Source of the DNA: Bdellovibrio reynosensis
GTDB taxonomy: Bacteria > Bdellovibrionota > Bdellovibrionia > Bdellovibrionales > Bdellovibrionaceae
NCBI RefSeq assembly: GCF_022814725.1
Contig: NZ_CP093442.1
Span: forward strand, 248,001-312,000
Reading direction: 5' to 3'
DNA: 64,000 nt
Below the pieces are notes generated by a model. It searched no databases, had not been told where the DNA came from, and saw only the letters and a program-made list of their open reading frames with translations. A program made the position numbers and the translations under genes. Below, piece by piece: positions 16,949 through 25,834 of this stretch. Within the stretch, counting starts at the first letter, position 1. Each line of letters starts with the position of its first letter.

Positions 16949-18016
16949 ATGAATTCATTAGAAATTTCCGTTCGCCGTACCTTAAGCCCAAAAGCACTTC
17001 CGTCTAGCGAAACCCTTGGGTTCGGTAAATACTTTACCGACCATATGTTCTTAGCCTCATATTCTACAAAAAAAGGTTGGTACGACGCTCGCATCACTCC
17101 TTATGAACCACTTCCATTAGATCCCGGCGCAGCAGTTCTGCATTATGGTCAGGCTCTTTTTGAGGGCATGAAGGCCTTCCGCCACGAAGATGGAAAATGC
17201 GTGCTGTTCAGACCCGAGTTTAACTGGCAACGTATGTGTGAAGGTGCTGAAAGACTTTGCATGGTTGCGCCGCCAAAAGAACTTTTCATCGAAGGTATTA
17301 AAGCTTTGATCAAAGTGGATGAGGCTTGGGTTCCGAAGGAAAAAGGATGCTCGCTTTATATTCGTCCCACTTTGATTGGCACTGAAGGCTTCCTGGGTGT
17401 TCGACCTTCTGATGAATATATTTTCTTTACTATTCTTTCCCCGGTGTCTTCGTATTTCGGTGGGGGAGCTAAGCCTGTTAAAATCTGGGTTGAGCAGGAT
17501 TACACTCGCGCCTGCCCAGGCGGTTTGGGATCTACAAAAGCGGCTGCGAACTATGCAGGTAGCTTAAAAGCGGCAACCGAAGCTAAAAAGAAAAATTATG
17601 CGCAAGTATTATGGTTAGACATTCAACGTGAGTACGTTGAAGAAGTTGGAACCATGAATGTGTTCTTTGTTTTTGATAACGAAATCGTAACACCTTCTTT
17701 AGAAGGCACGATCCTGGGTGGCGGTATCCGTAACTCTGTGATTGAGCTTCTGAAGAGCATGAATAAGCCTGTGGTTGAACGTAAAGTAAAACTGCAAGAG
17801 ATCCGTGACGGGGCTGCATCAGGTCGCTTGAAAGAAGTTTTCGGTACAGGAACTGCAGCTGTGATCAGTCCTGTGGGTGAGCTTGCTGCCAAGGACTGGA
17901 ACATTGTTATTAATAATAACGAAGTTGGTCCGGTATCTAAAAAGCTTTATGATGAGCTGACGGGCATTCAAAGCGGTCAACTTCCAGATAGCAAAAATTG
18001 GTTATTAAAAATCTAA
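16949..18016 (+). CDS. ilvE: Branched-chain amino acid aminotransferase
   Basis: A 355-residue class IV PLP aminotransferase that makes valine, leucine and isoleucine from their keto acids, using glutamate. The long form (about 350 residues) with YGQALFEGMKAFRHEDG, RPTLIGTEGFLGV, the PLP lysine in GGLGSTKAAANYAGS, and VEEVGTMNVFFV plus EVFGTGTAAVISPVG matches the eukaryote-like bacterial BCAT group. The stop overlaps the convergent FNR-like gene by 4 bases. It has no operon partner and lies divergent from ccoI. Confidence 0.92.
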   Translation: MNSLEISVRRTLSPKALPSSETLGFGKYFTDHMFLASYSTKKGWYDARITPYEPLPLDPGAAVLHYGQALFEGMKAFRHEDGKCVLFRPEFNWQRMCEGAERLCMVAPPKELFIEGIKALIKVDEAWVPKEKGCSLYIRPTLIGTEGFLGVRPSDEYIFFTILSPVSSYFGGGAKPVKIWVEQDYTRACPGGLGSTKAAANYAGSLKAATEAKKKNYAQVLWLDIQREYVEEVGTMNVFFVFDNEIVTPSLEGTILGGGIRNSVIELLKSMNKPVVERKVKLQEIRDGAASGRLKEVFGTGTAAVISPVGELAAKDWNIVINNNEVGPVSKKLYDELTGIQSGQLPDSKNWLLKI

Positions 18017-18711
18017 GGTAAAGCGCGTTCGCGTAGTTTTTCTTTTGAAACGATGCGAATGCTGCGACCATCGGTTTGATCGATCAGGCCTTCTTTTTCA
18101 AAGTTGGCCAAAGTGCGAATCACAGTCTCTGGAGTTGTTCCAGCCCACTGAGCGATTTCGCGTCTTGTCCAATTCTGGTGTGAAAAATGATCCTGTAAAA
18201 ATAGAAGGGCTTCCGCAATTCTTTCGGGAGCTCCTTTGTCCATTTGATCGGCCCACTTTTCTTCTGCTAAACGCAGGTCTTTTGAAATATGGGAAATCAA
18301 ACGCATCGCTAGTTCCGGATGGGACTTGAAGATGTTCATGATATCTGTTTTAGAAATAAAGCAAAGTTCGCAGTCTTCAACCGCAATGGCCGTGGCGTGA
18401 TAAGGCTCTTGAGCAAAAAGGGAACGGTAGCCTAAGGCTCCACCAGGTCCTACGATACGCAATGTATGGGCAGAACCATTCGCAGAAATCACTTCAAGCT
18501 TCACTAGGCCTGCTTGAATCGTAAAAAGTCCCATCGGGTTAGAGCCCGCAGTAAAGATAATCTGACCTGCCTTAAATGAGGAACGCATTTTAATGTTTTC
18601 AATTTGTTCCATCACTTCAGGAATAGAGCAAAGCAAGCTTTCATCGCGGCTTTCGCAGTTACGGCAAGAATGGGGATCGAAATTTGGGGCGCAATCTTTT
18701 TTACTAATCAT
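18013..18711 (-). CDS. Crp/Fnr-family regulator with candidate Fe-S cysteines (FNR-like)
   Basis: A 232-residue Crp/Fnr protein: N-terminal cysteines, a cyclic-nucleotide-binding-type beta roll (about 40-150) and a winged helix with RREIAQWAGTTPETVIRTL. Cysteines at 7, 16, 19 and 28 plus EDCELC near residue 119 resemble the arrangement in FNR, whose [4Fe-4S] cluster uses three N-terminal Cys and one Cys in the beta roll. That would make it an oxygen sensor. The recognition helix has E-T-V-I-R rather than E-xx-S-R. A TTG at 18729 is possible, but the ATG at 18711 is preferred. Proximity to the cbb3 operon supports a role in oxygen response; cluster binding is inferred. Confidence 0.75.
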   Translation of the reverse strand: MISKKDCAPNFDPHSCRNCESRDESLLCSIPEVMEQIENIKMRSSFKAGQIIFTAGSNPMGLFTIQAGLVKLEVISANGSAHTLRIVGPGGALGYRSLFAQEPYHATAIAVEDCELCFISKTDIMNIFKSHPELAMRLISHISKDLRLAEEKWADQMDKGAPERIAEALLFLQDHFSHQNWTRREIAQWAGTTPETVIRTLANFEKEGLIDQTDGRSIRIVSKEKLRERALP

Positions 18712-18747
18712 TCCCAAATATCCTACCAAATCATATTTAGTTCGTCC

Positions 18748-19731
18748 TCACAATAAAGCCTTATGCAGCAATATATCATCCAGAGGTCCAAGATAAGACA
18801 CTGTATTCAGGCGCTCAGAAGCCGAAAGGGCCTCGGCACTAAGATCCCAGGGGGCCAGAATGTGTCTAAAAAATTGCAAAAACTCGCCTTCCGTTTGGGA
18901 GGCTAATGAGGCCTTCAAACTAATGTTTTCGCGACGCTTAAAGTATCCCAGTAAGATGGCTTTAAGGGTTTTTAAAAGATGCAAAGGGACCGAGTTCATA
19001 TCCGACATCAAGTAATGAAATTCTTTTTCAAAGACCTTGTCTTCACAGAGCATTTCTTGAATTTTCGCATCTTTGTGAACCATCATTAGCTTCTTAGAAA
19101 ATTCAATTTGCGCCACGGCCTTTTCTGCATCCGCAAAAAAGTGGTCGGCATGAATCAGATCATGAACGATGAAGCCTAAAACATCGCGACCTTCTTCAAC
19201 CAAATTAAGAACTTCATTTTTTTGAATAAGCATACTAATGCAACGTTTGCCTTGCGCCTGCATTGAAAGAACTTCTTCAGGAGTGGGGATACCCATTGTT
19301 AAGTTTAAAACATAATTGCCTGATTGCCAGGCTATAAGTGATTGTTGTACGGACAGCGGGATTGAACGCCAACTGAAGTCGCAGAATAACTGAACGAAGG
19401 GCGCGGGCTTATCAAGTCTCTTCAAGGATTTGGCCTGGGCATATTCTTTGGGAAGGTGATGGCGCAAAAGTTCAATCACGGCGTGACCTGTAACGCCAGC
19501 CTGATGATTTTTTGAAGCAGAAATAAGATTGTGCGGGCCGCCCAAAAAATCCTGTGGTCTGCGCAAAAAGCAAAATATCAAAATATAAATCGATGCGATC
19601 TCAACATCACTGAGTTGGCGCTTCTGCCAAAGTGCAACGAAAGGTTTTAAACACTGATGGGCAAGCTCTGCTTTGGAATTTAAAAAGGCATCATCTAACA
19701 AACGATGCCTGAATCGACCAGCACGTAACAT
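18748..19731 (-). CDS. Hypothetical protein with HDLIHADHFF motif
   Basis: A 327-residue soluble protein that I do not recognise. It looks helical throughout, has no signal peptide, and contains GFIVHDLIHADHFFADAEKA around residues 190-205. The closely spaced His and Asp residues in that helix could bind a metal, but no known fold is evident. The gene lies 36 bases upstream of the FNR-like gene on the same strand and may be cotranscribed with it. Likely a lineage-restricted protein. Confidence 0.6.
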   Translation of the reverse strand: MLRAGRFRHRLLDDAFLNSKAELAHQCLKPFVALWQKRQLSDVEIASIYILIFCFLRRPQDFLGGPHNLISASKNHQAGVTGHAVIELLRHHLPKEYAQAKSLKRLDKPAPFVQLFCDFSWRSIPLSVQQSLIAWQSGNYVLNLTMGIPTPEEVLSMQAQGKRCISMLIQKNEVLNLVEEGRDVLGFIVHDLIHADHFFADAEKAVAQIEFSKKLMMVHKDAKIQEMLCEDKVFEKEFHYLMSDMNSVPLHLLKTLKAILLGYFKRRENISLKASLASQTEGEFLQFFRHILAPWDLSAEALSASERLNTVSYLGPLDDILLHKALL

Positions 19732-19844
19732 AATGCTTCTTTTATTTAATATCCAAATAGAAGTCTAACAATTTACTCGTTGCCAAGTGCGATGTGGACG
19801 GAATCTAATGAGGAAACAACACTTCCTAAGGATTGGGAGACTTC

Positions 19845-20681
19845 ATGAAGACATCGTTTCTTGTGATGCTGTTGGTAGTAGGCGGAATCAATCAAGCTGC
19901 TGCAAATTGGGGTAGGAACCCTAAGTTTGATAACTACTTCACTGTCAAGGAGCAGCCGACGCTGCGACAAGAAGACGTTTCCTTAGATCCTTTAGAAGTG
20001 ATTCAGTCCGCACTTGAAAGCGCCTCTGTTGAAGAATTGAAAGTGCAAATTTATTCCCTGCTTAATTTTGAATTTCATAACGAACGCTACGGTTACACCA
20101 ACGAACCCTACAATCGTAAAAAACATTTCGGTGGTTGGGTGAATGACCCCCGTGATCATGATTGCTATAACACAAGAGCCAAAGTGTTAATGCGTGACTC
20201 TTTAAGGCCGGTGGATTTTGCTAGCAACGGTTGCACAGTGGTTCGTGGTCATTGGGAAGATCCCTATGCAGGGCGCGATTACACATACGCTAGTGATATT
20301 CAAATTGATCACTTCGTTCCTTTGAAAAACGCTTACATCAGTGGCGCCTATAAATGGAATCAAACCAAGCGTTGTCTTTATGGAAATTTTCTAGGTAACG
20401 ATTATCACTTGTTATCTGTCTTGGGTGATGAAAATCAAACGAAGAGCGATAAAACGCCTGAAGAATACATGCCACCCAATCGCGCCTACGCTTGTCAGTA
20501 CTTAGCGCAGTGGTTAAAAGTTAAACTGATTTGGACCCTGGGGTTAACGCCGCCAGAAAAAGATAAAGTGATAGAGCTTGCCCGTCAGAATAATTGCAAG
20601 TCGACGGACTTTGAGTTTTCTGCACAAGAATTAAGTCAGCAACGTCGCTTTATGGCTGACAATATGGATTTGTGCCAGTAA
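19845..20681 (+). CDS. Secreted HNH endonuclease (DUF1524-like)
   Basis: A 278-residue exported nuclease: signal peptide ending at AAA (about residue 20). The C-terminal half has the DUF1524/GmrSD-C HNH pattern: DIQIDHFVPLKNAYISGAYKW, then GNDYHLLSVLGDENQTKSDK and TPEEYMPPN. The DHFVPL His and the Asn/Lys positions are those of secreted HNH nucleases. It probably degrades DNA outside the cytoplasm, for example prey DNA if the host is predatory. GGGAG 6 bases ahead of the ATG at 19845 decides the start over the upstream TTG. The next gene starts 9 bases after its stop. Confidence 0.8.
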   Translation: MKTSFLVMLLVVGGINQAAANWGRNPKFDNYFTVKEQPTLRQEDVSLDPLEVIQSALESASVEELKVQIYSLLNFEFHNERYGYTNEPYNRKKHFGGWVNDPRDHDCYNTRAKVLMRDSLRPVDFASNGCTVVRGHWEDPYAGRDYTYASDIQIDHFVPLKNAYISGAYKWNQTKRCLYGNFLGNDYHLLSVLGDENQTKSDKTPEEYMPPNRAYACQYLAQWLKVKLIWTLGLTPPEKDKVIELARQNNCKSTDFEFSAQELSQQRRFMADNMDLCQ

Positions 20682-20690
20682 TCCAAAGAC

Positions 20691-21596
20691 ATGCTTGAAT
20701 CTAAAGATCGCATTTTAGGAATGTTGTGGGGGCTTCACGCTGGGGATTCCTTGGGTGCCCCCATCGAATTTTTACCACCTTCAAAAGTTTGGAATGCCCA
20801 TACCGAAATGACCGGCGGCGGCAGTTTTAGATGGAAGGTCGGTGAAGCCACTGACGACACAGATTTAATGCTTTGTGTGCTTCGCGCGATTGAAAGCCCT
20901 AAGAAATTTTCTTTTGATATTTTAAAAAAAGAAATGCTGAAGTGGTTAGATAGCAAACCACCTGATATCGGCACCACCACCATCCGAGGCTTAGTGAACC
21001 TAAAGTCAGGATTGCCGCTGCGTGAATGTGGATATGTCGACAACAAGTTTCAAGGCAATGGATCATTAATGCGCGTGGCCCCGCTTTGCCTTCTTGAAGA
21101 AAGCGTCGTGGGTAGTTACCAGGGTGGTTTAATGTTGGGATTAAACGACGTGATAGAGACACAAACCAAGATGACTCACGGACATCATTATTGTGTCGAA
21201 TCAGATAAAGTATTGATTGCAGCGCTCAAAGCCATTATGCGTGGCGGATCAAAGTCCTCCGTTTTTCAGGCGGCTCAGCATGAAGCCTTAAAATCTTCGC
21301 CGTATATTTTAGAACGTCTTCTGCAAATTCCGGTGACACCGTGGGAAAATTTAAAAACATCCGGATTCTGTGTTGATACTTTGTGTGCAGCACTTTGGGC
21401 TTTTTTGAAAATTGATAATTTGGAAGATGCCTTAGTGGCGGTGGTGAACCGCGGTGATGATTCAGATTCCTGCGGAGCTGTGGCCGGAGCATTGTGCGGA
21501 GCTTACTATGGTCCGCAAGCTATTCCTGAACGTTGGCTTTCTGTATTAGAATTTAGAGACGAGATAAAACAAATCTGTTTGGCAGGGCGCTTTTAA
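20691..21596 (+). CDS. ADP-ribosylglycohydrolase family protein
   Basis: A 301-residue DraG/ARH-fold protein that would remove ADP-ribose from proteins or hydrolyse related N-glycosidic bonds. The paired metal motifs are present: GDSLGAPIEF and EATDDTDLMLCVL near the N-terminus, and NRGDDSDSCGAVAGALCGAYYG near the C-terminus, which bind the two Mg ions. No signal peptide, so cytoplasmic. It lies 9 bases after the secreted nuclease gene and 17 bases before the antiporter gene, so the three may be cotranscribed. No ADP-ribosyltransferase gene is visible nearby; the target is unknown. Confidence 0.85.
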   Translation: MLESKDRILGMLWGLHAGDSLGAPIEFLPPSKVWNAHTEMTGGGSFRWKVGEATDDTDLMLCVLRAIESPKKFSFDILKKEMLKWLDSKPPDIGTTTIRGLVNLKSGLPLRECGYVDNKFQGNGSLMRVAPLCLLEESVVGSYQGGLMLGLNDVIETQTKMTHGHHYCVESDKVLIAALKAIMRGGSKSSVFQAAQHEALKSSPYILERLLQIPVTPWENLKTSGFCVDTLCAALWAFLKIDNLEDALVAVVNRGDDSDSCGAVAGALCGAYYGPQAIPERWLSVLEFRDEIKQICLAGRF

Positions 21597-21613
21597 AGCG
21601 CTTAAGATAAGCC

Positions 21614-22903
21614 ATGCAATATTCACAGATTGAAATTCTTGGCACAGTCTTTTTCTTTTTAGCGGTCATCCATACTTTCTTAGTGGGACGCTTTACCCAT
21701 TGGGCTCATCATTATCCCAAACATTCTATGCGCCATGGGATTTTACATTTATTTGGCGAGATTGAAGTTGTCTTTGCCATCTGGGCTGCAGCCTTCATGG
21801 CTTTGTTTATCGCTTTGCAAGGCTGGCAGGAAGCTATCAACTATCAAACTTCACTGAATTTTACCGAGCCGTTTTTTATTTTTGTGATCATGGTTCTGTG
21901 TTCTACGCGTCCGATTCTAACGGCAGCTAGACAAGGTATTCAATTTGTCAGCTCGTTGATTCAAAAGACTTTTAAAACTCCAGCAGTGCACACGGATCTA
22001 GCGGTAATTTTAGTTCTGGGTCCACTGGCGGGAAGTTTTATTACAGAGCCTGCTGCGATGACCGTGACCGCATTTATGTTGAATGCAACTTTGCAAAAAG
22101 AATCTAAGAATTTAATTTATGCTTTATTAGCAGTCTTGTTCGTGAATGTTTCCATCGGCGGAGCATTGACTCCGTTTGCAGCGCCGCCAATTTTGATGGT
22201 GGCATCAAAGTGGAATTGGGATTTTGCTTTTGTCTTTTCAAATCTTGGGTGGAAAAGTGCCATCGCAGTTGTTATCAACAGCCTTGGATTAATTTTCTTC
22301 TTTCGTCGAGAGTTCGCGCAAAGCTGTATCACTTTAAAAGAAGTGGAAACCCGTTTGCAAGGCGGGCAGGCTAAAACTCCGGCGGGCGTAATTCTGCTGC
22401 ATTTGGTTTTCTTGGCGATGGTTGTAATTACCGGTCACTATCAAAATGCATTCCTTGGAATCTTTTTACTTTTCTTAGGGGTCGCGACTGTTACGAAGGC
22501 TTATCAAGATAATTTGCGTCTGAAAGAAAGTCTTTTGGTCGCGATGTTCCTTGGCGGCATCATCCAGTTCGGAGCTTTTCAGAAATGGTGGTTGGCTCCG
22601 CTGCTTTCAAGTCTGAATGATTTGTTTTTATTTTCAGGAGCAGTTGCTCTAACCGCAATTACTGATAATGCTGCGTTAACTTATTTGGGGTCGCAAGTAG
22701 AGTCTTTATCCGACTCAAGTAAATACGCTCTTGTTGCGGGTGCTATTGCAGGGGGTGGCTTGACCATAATCGCCAATGCCCCGAATGCTGCCGGCTATAA
22801 TATTTTGAGTAATAAGTTTCCGAAAGGATTAAGCCCATTACATCTGTTAGCAGCAGCCCTTGCGCCGACGGCAGTGGCAGTGTTTTGTCTTTGGATTTTG
22901 TAA
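21614..22903 (+). CDS. Putative Na+/H+ antiporter (PF07399-like)
   Basis: A 429-residue polytopic membrane protein with about 11 predicted helices. The opening (ILGTVFFFLAVIHTFLVGRF, then HLFGEIEVVFAIWAAAF) and the later GSFITEPAAMTVTAFML and AITDNAALTYLGSQ fit the putative Na+/H+ antiporter family PF07399, related to the ArsB/NhaD ion-transporter superfamily. It would exchange sodium for protons at the inner membrane. It starts 17 bases behind the ADP-ribosylglycohydrolase. The ion specificity is not shown by sequence. Confidence 0.75.
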   Translation: MQYSQIEILGTVFFFLAVIHTFLVGRFTHWAHHYPKHSMRHGILHLFGEIEVVFAIWAAAFMALFIALQGWQEAINYQTSLNFTEPFFIFVIMVLCSTRPILTAARQGIQFVSSLIQKTFKTPAVHTDLAVILVLGPLAGSFITEPAAMTVTAFMLNATLQKESKNLIYALLAVLFVNVSIGGALTPFAAPPILMVASKWNWDFAFVFSNLGWKSAIAVVINSLGLIFFFRREFAQSCITLKEVETRLQGGQAKTPAGVILLHLVFLAMVVITGHYQNAFLGIFLLFLGVATVTKAYQDNLRLKESLLVAMFLGGIIQFGAFQKWWLAPLLSSLNDLFLFSGAVALTAITDNAALTYLGSQVESLSDSSKYALVAGAIAGGGLTIIANAPNAAGYNILSNKFPKGLSPLHLLAAALAPTAVAVFCLWIL

Positions 22904-22961
22904 TCTTTAAGAGCGAAAAACAGTCATTTACCATTGGATTTTTTTAATCAAAGTCTCTAGT

Positions 22962-24794
22962 ATGCCGGCCATGGATTCCTTGGACCCGGTATTTTTTGAA
23001 CTTTCCAATGAGATGATGGCTATTTTCGATTTAAATTGGAAAGCCGTTAAACTAAATTCGCATTGGTCCACGAATCTTGGATACACCAAAGAAGAACTTC
23101 TTAATATATCTTTTGCTGAATTGATTCACCCTGATGATCTGAAATACACAGCTGAAATCGGGGAGCGCATAAAAAAAGAAGTCGTCGTCGGCAATGTTGA
23201 AAATCGCTACCGCACCAAAAATGGAAAATATATTTATCTGCGCTGGAATTATAAAGTCGATAAAGATCGCGGCCTGGTTTTCACAACAGCTACAAATATC
23301 ACCGAACAAAAAGTTCAGGAAGAAATCGCCCGTCAAACCAATCGCGTAGCGGGGCTTGGTAACTGGAGTGTCGATCTAAGTACAAACCAAGTTTATTGGT
23401 CCCCAGAAATGTGGGAACTTTTTGGCTTAACCCCAGATTTTGTTCAAACCAAAGAAAACTGGGCACTGACTTTAGAAACCAGCCTTAGTTTTTTTGGTAA
23501 AGACAAAGAGATCGTTAGACAGAAATATCAGAATTTGGTGGAAAAGGGCGAGACTTACGATATCGAAGTTTCTGTTTCTACACCCGACGGTCGAAATTTC
23601 CCAGTCCGTGTTATTGGTGCTGCCATGGAAGAAAATGGCGTGCGCAGTCGCACCTATGGTACTATTCAAGACATCACTAAAATTAAAGAGTCTGAAAAAA
23701 TATTAAAGTATCAGCAGTACTTACTTAATGGAATTTTTGAAGCATCGCCAGCACTCATCTTTGTTAAAGACTTAGAAGGAAAATACATCCTGGTCAGTCG
23801 TAAGTTTGAACAGTTTATGGGGCGAACGAAGGCAGAACTTTTAGGTAGAACTGATTTTGATTTCTTCCCAGATTTTGCCGCAAAAAGATTCGTGCGGCAG
23901 GACCGTGAGGTCGCAGCCAGCGGCGTTCATGTCACTTTTGAAGATGATGTCAAAAATTCTGATGGACAAGATAAACACTATCACACTGAGAAATTCCCTT
24001 TATCTGATGAAAATGGAAAAATTATTGCGGTGGCCGGGGTTGCTTCAGATATTACTGAACTTCACCGTTATCAAAAAGAATTGGTCCACGCAAAAGAAGC
24101 GGCAGAGTTTGGCACACGCGCAAAGTCTCAGTTCCTAGCAAACATGAGCCATGAAATCCGCACTCCGATGAATTCAATTATGGGGATGGCGGACCTTCTT
24201 TCTGAAAGCTCGTTGGATGAAGAACAGAAAGAATATGTGACGATATTGTCTAGAGCTGCTGAAAGTTTGCTGAATTTGATCAACGATATTTTAGATCTTT
24301 CTAAAATTGAATCGGGATTAATGACTTTAGATAAAGAGCCTTTTTCTTTGCGTGAAGCGATTGCACATTCTGTAGAAATGTTGCGTATAAAAGCCACGCA
24401 AAAAAACTTAAACCTTAGCTATGAAGTTGAAGAGGCCGTACCACAGTACATCATCGGAGACTCGGCCCGGGTTCAGCAGATCCTGGTTAATCTTATTGGC
24501 AACGCGATTAAATTCACCGATGCGGGTGAAGTGAAAGTTCAAGCCAACTTCATCAAAGATCGAAATGAAGTGGAAGTCGTTGTCGAGGACACAGGGATCG
24601 GGCTGACTGCGGAACAATTGAAAGGCTTATTCACTCGGTTTTCTCAAGGGGATTCGTCTATCACTCGTCGCTTCGGCGGTACGGGCCTTGGTCTTAGCAT
24701 AAGTAAAGAATTGGTGGAAAAAATGGGCGGCTTTATTGGGGTTCAAAGTAAATACCATCAAGGCTCAAAGTTTTTCTTCACTTTACAGTTATAA
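22962..24794 (+). CDS. Multi-PAS sensor histidine kinase
   Basis: A 610-residue cytoplasmic sensor kinase without membrane segments. Three PAS/PAC modules fill residues 8-115, 125-245 and 250-370 (for example ELLNISFAELIHPDD in the first). HisKA follows with the phospho-acceptor in FLANMSHEIRTPMNSIMG, then HATPase_c with NLIGNAIKFTDAG, VEDTGIGL and FGGTGLGLSISKEL. There is no receiver domain and no adjacent regulator, so it is an orphan; the stand-alone receiver at 41137 is one possible partner in this window. No clear Shine-Dalgarno site marks the start, and an ATG at 22971 is also possible. Confidence 0.88.
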   Translation: MPAMDSLDPVFFELSNEMMAIFDLNWKAVKLNSHWSTNLGYTKEELLNISFAELIHPDDLKYTAEIGERIKKEVVVGNVENRYRTKNGKYIYLRWNYKVDKDRGLVFTTATNITEQKVQEEIARQTNRVAGLGNWSVDLSTNQVYWSPEMWELFGLTPDFVQTKENWALTLETSLSFFGKDKEIVRQKYQNLVEKGETYDIEVSVSTPDGRNFPVRVIGAAMEENGVRSRTYGTIQDITKIKESEKILKYQQYLLNGIFEASPALIFVKDLEGKYILVSRKFEQFMGRTKAELLGRTDFDFFPDFAAKRFVRQDREVAASGVHVTFEDDVKNSDGQDKHYHTEKFPLSDENGKIIAVAGVASDITELHRYQKELVHAKEAAEFGTRAKSQFLANMSHEIRTPMNSIMGMADLLSESSLDEEQKEYVTILSRAAESLLNLINDILDLSKIESGLMTLDKEPFSLREAIAHSVEMLRIKATQKNLNLSYEVEEAVPQYIIGDSARVQQILVNLIGNAIKFTDAGEVKVQANFIKDRNEVEVVVEDTGIGLTAEQLKGLFTRFSQGDSSITRRFGGTGLGLSISKELVEKMGGFIGVQSKYHQGSKFFFTLQL

Positions 24795-24894
24795 CCTCTT
24801 CCGTCTTGTGTCCTAACAAAAAGTTTTCCGTGTTGTTTATCCCGCTAGCTTTTACGCGCATGAATTGCCTTTTACAATGGTCCCTGAGGTGCAT

Positions 24895-25497
24895 ATGGCA
24901 AAGTATCAAGTCCTTGCAGTGGTCGGTGGTATCGCTAAAGAATCTTTAAATAAAAAGTTCTATGGTGCGATGAAGGAACTGGCGCCTAAAGATTTTGAAC
25001 TTGCGACATTTGATATTTCAACGCTGCCGTTTTTTACCCAAGACATGGAAAACGATCCGCCGGAAATTGTGCAAGATTTTAAAGAGCTGGTTAAAGCTTG
25101 TGACGCCGTGGTTTTTATCACTCCAGAATACAATCGATCCTTTCCCGGAGTTTTAAAAAATGCTTTAGATTGGCCGTCTCGTCCCTATGGACAAAATCTT
25201 TGGAAAGGTAAAGCCGCCGCAGTCACCGGTGCCTCGACCGGGAGTATTGGGACCTTCGGTGCTCAACATCACCTGCGCCAGTGTTTAGCTTATCTAGATG
25301 TCGATGTGATGGGGCAGCCAGAGCTTTATTTCAATGCTTCAAAGGCTTTTGATGAAAATGGACAGATAAAGAATGATGCCAAAAAATTAGTAACTCAGTA
25401 TTGGGAAGCTTTTGAAAAGCATCTGGAACATCTGCACATCGCAGAAAATAAAAAAGGGAACCCGAAGGTTCCCTTTCAAGAGCACAGAGCTCATTAG
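24895..25497 (+). CDS. NADPH-dependent FMN reductase
   Basis: A 200-residue flavodoxin-fold reductase (NAD(P)H:quinone/chromate reductase type). Readable motifs: VVGGIAKESLNKKF for phosphate binding, FITPEYNRSFPGVLKNALDW (the family hallmark PEYN) and GASTGSIGTFGAQHHLRQCL. The start at 24895 follows GAGG by 5 bases; an upstream TTG (24865) was rejected. The last 15 codons carry a hairpin that acts as a terminator for the gene arriving from the other strand, which gives the protein an unusual Lys/Gly/Pro tail (KKGNPKVPF). Confidence 0.85.
   Translation: MAKYQVLAVVGGIAKESLNKKFYGAMKELAPKDFELATFDISTLPFFTQDMENDPPEIVQDFKELVKACDAVVFITPEYNRSFPGVLKNALDWPSRPYGQNLWKGKAAAVTGASTGSIGTFGAQHHLRQCLAYLDVDVMGQPELYFNASKAFDENGQIKNDAKKLVTQYWEAFEKHLEHLHIAENKKGNPKVPFQEHRAH
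25453..25476 (-). terminator. Intrinsic terminator inside the 3' end of the FMN reductase gene
   Basis: AAAGGGAACC at 25453-25462 pairs perfectly with GGTTCCCTTT at 25467-25476. On the minus strand the loop is TTCG and the stem is followed by TTTTTTATTTT, a strong intrinsic terminator for the gene at 25503-25748. It lies wholly within the plus-strand coding sequence. Confidence 0.85.
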
Positions 25498-25502
25498 CAG
25501 GC

Positions 25503-25748
25503 TTAGTGACCCGCTGGAGCTGCAGCAGGAGCTGCTTCTTCTTTTTTCTCTTCTTTTTTAGCAGTTTTCTTTTTAGTAGCTTTTTTCTCAGCTTTCATTT
25601 CAGTGTGAGCTTGAGTTTCGCCGTGAGCTGCTTCTGGATTAGCAGTTGTTGTCGCAGGAGTTGCAGTTCCGTGACCACCGTGTGTATCAGCAGCTTGAGC
25701 AACAGCACCAACAAAAACTAGAGACATAATGATAGAAGCGATTTTCAT
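25503..25748 (-). CDS. Small secreted Ala/Lys/Glu-rich protein
   Basis: An 81-residue exported protein: signal peptide ending AQAA (about residue 20), then a His/Thr/Ala-rich part (THGGHGTATPATTTANPEAA) and a Lys/Glu block (KKATKKKTAKKEEKKEEAA) ending AAPAGH. The composition is histone-H1-like and low in complexity. It has an AGGAGG ribosome-binding site (spacer about 5) and its own strong terminator, so it is a real, probably well-expressed gene. No family is recognised. It could bind metal through its histidines, or nucleic acid or cell wall through its lysines; this is speculation. Confidence 0.7.
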   Translation of the reverse strand: MKIASIIMSLVFVGAVAQAADTHGGHGTATPATTTANPEAAHGETQAHTEMKAEKKATKKKTAKKEEKKEEAAPAAAPAGH

Positions 25749-25834
25749 AGTAACCTCCTAATGGTTATTTTTGCTTTCTATTGGACAACTCAAAAAGGCT
25801 AACAAAGAGGGATAAATTGCGTATTAAAAGGGAA

